In this document: positions 22,800 through 30,002 of the stretch, piece by piece
How the letters are laid out: each line of letters begins with the position of its first letter
How positions within the stretch are numbered: the first letter of the stretch is position 1
Origin: Cruorifilaria tuberocauda
Taxonomy: Eukaryota > Nematoda > Chromadorea > Rhabditida > Onchocercidae
NCBI GenBank assembly: GCA_013365365.1
Contig: JABVXU010000630.1
Coordinates: forward strand, 1-30,002
Length of the DNA: 30,002 nucleotides
Direction of reading: 5' to 3'
Made by a program: the position numbers and the translations under genes
The notes under the pieces: model-generated
What the model was told of the DNA's origin: nothing
Database searches by the model: none
The model's input: only the letters and a program-made list of their open reading frames with translations

Positions 22800-23060
22800 A
22801 TTATTTTTTTTACTGTTTTTTCTATTATTTATTATTTTATTGAATTATTTACTAAATATAAATTATTTATCTAAAAAAAAATATTTACTTAAATGAGATA
22901 ATTATTACTTAAATAAAAATATCTACTTATATTATTTTATTTCATTTTTTTAAAATTTCTTCATTTATTATTTATTATTCTATTTAATTATTTACTATAT
23001 ATAAATTATTTACCTAAAAAAAACTTACCCTAAATAATTTAATTATTATTTAAGTAAAAA
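22800..23060. repeat. Imperfect duplication, AT-rich
   Basis: The block TTATTTATTATTTTATTGAA, with following TTTACTAAATATAAATTATT and TATCTAAAAAAAA, recurs about 140 bases later as TTATTCTATTTAATTATTTAC... with ACCTAAAAAAAAC. Confidence 0.7.
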
Positions 23061-23375
23061 TTAGTCTCATTTGATTGATGAGCAGTATTTTATCCTTTCT
23101 GCTTTTAAATTACTTCTTTATTTAATATTTTGGATAAAAAAAGGGAAATTTAAATTCATAACATACATAAATATATTTCCTCGAGCAATATTTTGTAATT
23201 AAAAGGTAAATTTAAAAATAAAAAAGATTAATTGAATTTAAAAAAATAAATTTTTTTTTAAATTAAATTTTGCAGTCAGTTAAAAGTTAAATATGATGAA
23301 AATTTAAAAGAGTGTATTATCATTTTGATCTAGTGATTAAAATGATAAAACCAGTTTTCATCCACCGAAATTTAT

Positions 23376-23432
23376 TCTTTCTCTCCCTCTCTCTCTCTCT
23401 CTCTTTCTCTCTTTCGCTCCCTCTCTCTTCTT
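23376..23432. repeat. Pyrimidine (CT)n tract
   Basis: A CT microsatellite on the plus strand with TTT and CG interruptions. Confidence 0.88.
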
Positions 23433-24599
23433 ATCTTTTGTTAATTTTTCGTTACGATACTCTTTGTTATCATTTTTAATACATAGATTTTAAAATGACA
23501 GTAATTTTTAATATAACTTGTTTAACTTCCTCATTTTTTTTTACTTTTGTTATTTTCACATTTTTTATTTCACAAAAAATTTTTAATCTCTTCTTGTTCT
23601 CATAGAGTTTGATGAAAATTAATTTAACAAAGTTTAAAAAGATAAAGAATGAAAGAGAAATGAATGGAAAAAAGAGAAATGATAAGATAAGATGTTTGAT
23701 CAGTTGTTCTGATCATTGCTGATAACTTGATTTTATTTTATTACGATTTACTCATTCCTTCCCCTAAAGCAGTAACAAGAGATCATCAATCAATTTGTTA
23801 TAGCATTTCCTCTCCTTTCAATTCCATGAAATCATATCTTTCTTCGCCTTTAATTGACCTTCTTTATTGAAATTTATCATTTTGCAATTTCTAAATTTAA
23901 TCATTAATAAGGTAATTATTAATTAATTTGATTTATTGAAATTTAGTATTTGTTTGTTTTTTTTTGCTACATTAATTGATTAGCATTATCGATTAGTATT
24001 ATTTGATTATATTGCTTAATTTTACAAATCAAGTTTCGAAAAGAAGCTTGATTATGATTAATCGATTTATTTAATTTAATTAAATTAATAGAAAATGCAA
24101 TCGCATATGCAGGTTTTATGAAAAAAGGCTAGGAAATGCTAAAGTTATTGATTAACTTTTGGAAAGTATTAAAGTTATTGATTAGATTATGTTAAGATTT
24201 AATCCAATTTAAAGTGAATTGAAGGGAAAAAGAAAGTTAAAGAATGAAAAATTAAAAAAAAAATTGGTGGAGTTAAAATTAATGAATTTAATCATTTTAT
24301 GATATCATACTTATGATATTATAACTATGATATTGTAAGATGATATTATGATATTATTATTACGATATTATAAGATAATATTGTAACTAATGAATTAAAG
24401 TAATTACTCTCTCTTGGAAATTCTGTTTTTTTAAAAAAAAAATCATTAATAATCATTTCTTTTCATTTTTGTAATTTTTTCTCATCGCTCAATTTTTCTT
24501 TAAAAAACCGGAAGAAAAGAAAATGAGAATCAAGGTTTTAAATTTAAATTACTGGAAAATGTAAGAAGTGTTTAAATTAAGCTGTTGATTTTTTTAATT

Positions 24600-25260
24600 T
24601 TGACTTATTGATTTAATAGTATTAATTGTAAAGTATTAATAAAGTATTAATAGTAAAGTATTAATACTTATTGATTTAATAGTATGATTATTGGTATGAT
24701 TATTGTAATAGTATGATTATTGAAATGTAATAATTACGATTAGTATGATGTATTAATATAATACAATGATTACTATGATGCATTAATATAATATAATGAT
24801 AAATACGATTATTATAATGATTATTATAGTGTTAATATAATACAATATAATGATTAAGATGATGTGTTAATACGATATAATGATTATTACTAGTGTTAAT
24901 ATAGTATAAAATAATGATTAATATAATGGTTAATATAATATAATATAGTGATTATTATTAGTGTTAATATAATAATATAACAATAATGTTGTATTAGTAT
25001 AATATAATGATTGATGTGATATGTTAATATAATATAATGAACTCTGGGCTATTTACTTTGTACTTAACTTAGTTAAATGGTTATGGGACAGGGTGTAATT
25101 TGCACAAAGTACTTTCATTACTTCTGATACATGGGCTTTTTAACTTACATTGCTCGCTTAAAAAACATTCTGATAATATTTATTATCAGTGTTAATATAA
25201 TGTATTAATATGATCTAATGATAAATGAGATAATATTAATATAATATAGTGATTATTATC
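24600..25260. repeat. TATAATGATTATTA / GTTAATATAATA satellite
   Basis: Degenerate units of ATTATTAGTGTTAATATAATA and AATGATTAATAT-like words cover about 650 bases. They are interrupted by a non-repetitive island at about 25038-25170. Confidence 0.85.
25038..25170. other. Unique island inside the satellite
   Basis: About 130 bases with higher GC (GGGCTATTTACTTTG, GGGACAGGGTGTAATTTGC, CATGGGCTTTTTAACTTAC) interrupt the AT satellite abruptly at both edges. Longest frames are short and unlike known proteins. It is possibly an insertion, such as a transposon fragment or a small RNA locus. Confidence 0.5.
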
Positions 25261-25717
25261 ATGATTACAACTAGTTAAATAAAACAACTATATCGATATC
25301 ATTAACGAGAGGAGAATTAAGCTGGCTAATATGCTGAATTAATTCAAACAAAACAAAACAAAGAAAGGAAAAAGTTAGATGATAAAAAATGAAATGATTT
25401 CATTAGTGGGAAAAAAATTGAATGAAAATTCGAAATGAAATTCTAAATGTTAAATTCGAAATGTTAAAGAAATTAAAATGAATTAATTGATAAATGAATG
25501 AATGTTATTCAGAATGAAAACTATTTGATATTTGGAATGGAAGAAAAAGAAAAATGAAAGAATTCGACGAAAATGCTAATTGAAATGATATGAAACGATG
25601 AAAGTGATAATGGTAAGTGATAATAATTTAAGAAAAAGCAATAATTTTAAATTATGGGCAAAATAAGAATGAAAAATGTAACTTTTAAAATTAACAGTAA
25701 TTGACGAAAGAATACGA

Positions 25718-26125
25718 CACGTACGTGTACATGTAACTTTAAGTTAATCATTGAATGGAATAAAATTATGTAATTACACATATGAACTTAAGTTAATCAC
25801 TGAATGGAATAATTTGCTAATTAAATAATGCGAAATGTTACGTATATATATATATATATACATGCAAATAAATGCACGTAAGCACACCTACACGTACGTG
25901 TACATATGAATTTAGGCTAATCATTGAATTAAATAATTTGTGGATTAATTAATGTGAAGTCATGCACATACATACACACACACACACACATACACGTACG
26001 TACGTACATATATGAATTTAAGCTAAGCGTTGAATGAAATTTGTTAAACAATTAATATAAAATGATCATACAATTACATACATACACGTAAGCACACATA
26101 CACATGCAAAAAAACACGCACGTGT
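25718..26125. repeat. ACGTACGTGTACATATGAATTTAAG-type repeats with CA and TA tracts
   Basis: The motif CACGTACGTGTACAT followed by GAATTTAAGCTAATCATTGA-like sequence appears about four times (near 25718, 25774, 25892 and 25993). The copies are separated by (TA)n and (CA)n runs and ATGCACGTAAGCACAC words. Confidence 0.8.
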
Positions 26126-26597
26126 GGATATGTATACTTTATGTATAATGGAATTTTTTTTTGGAGACCATTAAGAATGACACGTACTTTTTCATTTAAC
26201 TTTTAGAATGAAAAAAAAAAAAACTTTCCATAAATGAATTTAAGAGAATTGCCATCATACAGTAATAATTTAGAGTAATAATTTTAGAATTAGATGGAAA
26301 TTGAAAAGCAGTATGGATTATATTTATTAGGTAAGAAAAAAAAGCGTACTTAAATGATTAATTATAGGTTTAAATGTAGAATTTGAAAAAAGATATGAAA
26401 AATGATAGGACCAAATTCTATTGCTGATAATATCCGATGTTTGATAATATTGATAATTTTTAATTTCACACAAAGGAAAATTAAGAATTTAGAATTATTA
26501 TCTATCACTTCAATTTGATATGCTATGTTTGATGTTAATTAAATTTGAACTAGATTACTTAGATTATAATTTCACTTTATTGCATTTAATTGGGAAA

Positions 26598-26810
26598 AAT
26601 AATAGCTGGAAATAACAATGATAATAATTGATAATAATAATTAACAATGATAATAATTGATAACAATAATTAACAATGATAATAATTGATAATATAGCAA
26701 TCGATAATTGGGAAAAATGATAGCTGGAAATAACAATGATAATAATTGATAATAATAATTAACAATGATAATAATTGATAATAGTAGCAATTGATAATTA
26801 TTATCTTCTC
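26598..26810. repeat. AACAATGATAATAATTGATA satellite
   Basis: Units of TAACAATGATAATAATTGAT recur across about 200 bases. GGGAAAAATAATAGCTGGAA (26592) and its near copy at 26709 mark a larger duplication with a period of about 117 bases. Confidence 0.85.
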
Positions 26811-27023
26811 AAAATCAACCATAAATTGACATATCGAATAATCTAAAGTGATAGTAAACACATCATAAACTAGTTTTCATTAAAAAAAAAATTACCAGAT
26901 TAGAATGTAATTATTATTACTCACTCAATACCCATTAATGATTTAATTAATTAGGAATTAATTATATTTAATTAAAAAAACACTCTTTCATACGGATTCT
27001 TCTTTTTTGCTATTTTTTATCTA

Positions 27024-27050
27024 CCTTTCCTTTCTCTCTCTCTCTCTGCC

Positions 27051-27086
<36 letters not shown>

Positions 27087-27093
27087 CCTTTCC
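27024..27093. repeat. Pyrimidine (CT)n tract
   Basis: About 70 bases of CT repeat on the plus strand, broken by TGCC and TTTT. Confidence 0.9.
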
Positions 27094-27189
27094 TGAAAAT
27101 ACACTTAAATTTTTAAAGTTTATTTTTAAAGTTAGATTATTTACGTTTCGAAAATTAAATATTATCACGTATGGTTTTGATTTTTATGC

Positions 27190-27277
27190 TTCTTTTTCCC
27201 TCGCACTTTTTCTCTCTCCCTCTCTCCCTCTCTCTCTCTCTTCATCTTCTCTCTTCCTTTCTTTATTTCTCTTTCTT
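27190..27277. repeat. Pyrimidine (CT)n tract
   Basis: A long interrupted CT/CTCCC tract on the plus strand. A shorter one follows at about 27425-27455. Confidence 0.88.
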
Positions 27278-27604
27278 AATGTCAAGAATTTTCGATGAAT
27301 TAATTTTTTTTTTTGTAAAATAAACCACTGAATTTACATATAATGCTTTATTTAATTACTATAGTATTACCTTAAATTTGTACATTAAACATCTTATCAT
27401 CTTATCAGTTTAGAATTAAAAATTTTCCCTTTTTCTCTCTCTTTCTCTGCTTTTCCACTTATTCATGCAAAAAGTTTTTGATAAATTATCTTTTTTTAAA
27501 TTAAATAAACCATTTGATTTGCATATAATTTAATAATTAATTACTGTATTATAAACACTGTAAGCATTTTCAGCTTAGAATTTGAAATTAACATTTGAAT
27601 TATC

Positions 27605-27751
27605 TTACATTTGAAGGTCAAATTCATTATCAGTACAAAAAACCTTGACTTATCACTAAAACCAAATATTTATGATTACCTTACATTTGAAGGTCAAATT
27701 CACTATCAGTAAGCAAAACCTTGACCTATCATTAAAACCAAATTTATGATA
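27605..27751. repeat. Two-copy tandem repeat, period 76 bp
   Basis: TTACATTTGAAGGTCAAATT starts at 27605 and 27681. Both copies continue through ATCAGTA...AAACCTTGAC and ATCA(C/T)TAAAACCAAAT. The second ends in a perfect 12-bp hairpin (27743-27770, loop AAAA). Confidence 0.88.
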
Positions 27752-27911
27752 AATAAAAATTTATCATAAAAATCTATACATTGAAATCTATACATTGATA
27801 GATGATTATCATAAGAATTTCTGATATTATCATTTAGTATCATGATAATAACTTATGATATGATGATAATATTATCAATATTATCATGAATTTTTGTTTG
27901 AAATATTTCAG

Positions 27912-29930
27912 CTAATTTTCCTCCTAATTGTTGGTTGTTTTGGTATAAAAGTGAAATATTTGGATGGTGATGTTCGATTACAACCATTATCACCAACAAT
28001 TAAACAAATAAAACAGTTCAATTCCGAACGATTGAATGCATTGAAGTAATTTGTTTAGTTTTTTTTTCGTTTTTAAAATTTCATCTTTGATAGCATCAAT
28101 TGATAACAATTAATTGAATTAATTGATAATTGATAATATTAAATAGAATAAATGAATGTTTGCTTATAAATTGCTAGAAATTTTCATGTTTTTCTTGCTT
28201 TCTTCTTTTTTTTTACCTTTAAATTCAGTCATTCAAAAAATTAAATCAAAACTTAAAATTTAATCAAATAAGTGAGAAGCAAAGTAAAGGTAAAAATAAT
28301 GAATCTAAATTGAACATATCCGTTGATATTGATTATCTAATCCTTAGATTATCCTAAATCGTTAATTGAATTAAATGAATATGATTATGATTAATACGAT
28401 TTCATACATGAGAAAATAAATTAATTTAATAATTATTGATTCAAGAGAATGAATAAATTTTATTTCTTAGTTTTTCACTTGAATGAAATTAAAAGAATTA
28501 AAAGAAAGAAATGATATGCGTCCTTTTTGTGTGATAATGATAACATTCACTGATAATGATAACAATTTAAATTTTTTCAGTGATAGCTATGATTCACCGG
28601 GATTGGAATTTCGAATTAATTCGAAGGGTTTTCGATATGTTAGTCTTCTAGCTAGTCCAATTATTAATAATGAAATTAGACGATTTCGATTACAACCATT
28701 AAAACAGTGCTTTCAAAAGGTAACAAATTTAATTACTTGTAAAAATGGAAATTTTTTTTTTCATTAAAAGGATCAAAAAACTTTGTAAAGTATTAGTTTT
28801 ATTGAAATTTGTAAAAACTCTTCTACTTTGTAAGTTATTGGTTCTATTTTCTAAATGTTCTAATAGTTGTATCACAATTTCTAACTCTTTATTTTACAGT
28901 ATTTGAAAGTAATTAATTTAAGTTTAATAATTCTATCATGATCTTGAATTTACTTATTTACAACGTTCAAAATAAAAGAAAACAATTAATTTTAGTTTAA
29001 TAGTTGTATCACAATTTCCAATTGTTTTTTATTTCACAATAATTTCAGTTTAATGGTTGTATTGGAATTTCGAATTTGTTTATTTTACAGTATTTTTAAA
29101 AAAGCAATTAATTTAAACAATTAGATTTAAAAAATAAAAAATAATTAAATAATTTAAGTTTAATAATTGTATCATGATTTTGAATTTGCTTATTTACAAC
29201 ATTGAAAATAAACGAAAACAATTAATTTTAGTTTAATCGTTCTAATTGTTTATTCTACAGTAATTTCAGCTTAATGGTTTTAATTGTTATTCTACAGTAA
29301 TTTCAGCTCGAAGGTTCTAATTGTTTATTCTACAGTAATTTCAGCTTAATGGTTCTAATTGTTTATTCTACAGTAATTTCAGCTTAATGGTTGTATCACA
29401 ATTTCGAATTTGTTTATTTCACGATATCGATGCCCGCAATTGGTATCTCTTCAACCATCACCACCTAATCGTCTCATTCTCATCATTCGAAATCTCGATC
29501 TTGAGTAAGTATTGTGAAGGTAATCTGTGTTATTTCAGATCATTTACATGATTTTCTCTTTAAGACGCTACGAAATTTCAATACTTTCTCTACTATTTTA
29601 CTTTATACTCCAATGTTTTCGTTTTGTTTTTAAAAATAAAAAGTTCACTTTCGAAATTTACAGTTTAAAAAAAAACCTCAATAATTATTGATTTACTGGG
29701 AAACAAAAAAAATCATGATTGAATTATTATTGTTTATTGAAAATATGAATTAGTGTTTTCAATGATATACGTTTCTGTGGTGAAAAAAAGATGGCAATAA
29801 AATTAATTAATTAATTTAGATAAAAAACAAAAAACAAATTTTTCTTAGGATAAGAGCGAAAATTAATGGTGAAATTGAAGTACTGTTACCTATTAGGTTC
29901 AACAATATCGTATTTACACGTATCCATCAG
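27912..29930 (+). CDS. BPI/LBP/CETP-family lipid-binding protein (3' partial)
   Basis: Four exons are read: 27912-28045, 28581-28719, 29383-29504 and 29849-29930. Donors are GTAATT, GTAACA, GTAAGT and GTAAAA, all acceptors end TTTCAG or CTTAG, and phases match. The first has a hydrophobic stretch (LIFLLIVGCFGIKV) fitting a signal-peptide core, but no in-frame ATG, so a start exon lies upstream. Exon 2 carries the BPI-fold N-terminal signature (PGLEFRINSKGFRYVS). Exon 3 (CITISNLFISRYRCPQ, then ILIIRNLDLE) and exon 4 (INGEIEVLLPIRF) read as successive barrel strands. Family members are secreted and bind lipids, including bacterial lipopolysaccharide or plasma lipids; the ligand here is unknown. 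The gene continues past the right edge: exon 4 ends at a good donor and the family is about 450-500 aa. Confidence 0.87.
28859..29382 (+). repeat. Tandem copies of a splice acceptor and exon start in the BPI-like gene
   Basis: The exon at 29383 begins CTTAATGGTTGTATCACAAT and is preceded by CTACAGTAATTTCAG. Related copies start at about 28859, 28923, 28995, 29049, 29159, 29232, 29270, 29307 and 29345. The last three have periods of 37, 38 and 38 bases and nearly identical CTACAGTAATTTCAG acceptors. The older copies (for example 29049) match the exon for about 40 bases, including the sequence coding for NGCI and ISNLFI. Confidence 0.88.
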
Positions 29931-30002
29931 GTAAAATAATTAATTATACTTGCATTAGCTGTGAAATCTGATTATATTGTTATTGTTATTAATCATTATT
30001 AT

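Larger units (their letters stand above)
19216..27911. other. Gene-poor, repeat-rich intergenic region
   Basis: No reading frame here looks like protein on either strand; the longer ones are AT-rich artefacts. 19216-20600 is fairly unique AT-rich sequence with T-runs. The rest is dominated by short direct duplications, pyrimidine tracts and ATAATGATTATTA-type microsatellites, listed separately. The distal part should hold the promoter and perhaps the first exon of the BPI-like gene. Confidence 0.7.

Noticed and set aside
26592..26861. Tyr/Ile/Cys-rich minus-strand frame
   Set aside because: It is a translation of the AATGATAATAATTGATA satellite.

Overview
The window looks like nuclear DNA of a parasitic nematode, most likely a filarial or other spirurid species. 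The base composition is very AT-rich. Genes are split into many small exons with nematode-style acceptors (T-run followed by CAG or TAG). The protein repertoire is metazoan: a nuclear receptor ligand-binding domain, a KCTD-type BTB protein, S-formylglutathione hydrolase, TFIIS and a BPI/LBP-family lipid-binding protein. The species is inferred from general appearance only. All gene models below were built by hand from reading frames and splice phases.

Layout. (1) 269-3063, plus strand: 3' part of a nuclear hormone receptor gene (hinge plus ligand-binding domain; the DNA-binding domain lies left of the window). (2) 3064-5624: intergenic, with tandem repeats and a weak hint of an extra spliced transcript. 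(3) 5625-9057, minus strand: a five-exon BTB/T1 (KCTD-like) gene. (4) 9058-11356: gap between two divergent genes, holding one unassigned open stretch (10079-10327). (5) 11357-13980, plus: complete six-exon S-formylglutathione hydrolase (291 aa). (6) 13981-15014: spacer with two strong hairpins and a small CpG-richer patch. (7) 15015-19014, plus: complete eight-exon TFIIS (308 aa). (8) 19015-27911: about 9 kb of gene-poor DNA full of microsatellites, pyrimidine tracts and local duplications. (9) 27912-29930 and beyond, plus: the first visible exons of a BPI/LBP/CETP-family gene running off the right edge.

The genes do not form an obvious pathway. S-formylglutathione hydrolase and TFIIS are on the same strand about 1 kb apart, and each has an acceptor-like site about 20 nt before its ATG. 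Spliced-leader trans-splicing, possibly of one polycistronic transcript, is therefore conceivable but not shown.

The most unusual structure is in the last intron but one of the BPI-like gene. There the 3' splice site and the first ~45 bases of the next exon appear to have been copied about nine times in tandem, leaving an array of decoy acceptors. Second is the nuclear receptor: its hinge resembles thyroid hormone receptors, and its AF-2 helix lacks the conserved glutamate. I found no CRISPR, no prokaryotic feature and no intact transposase.
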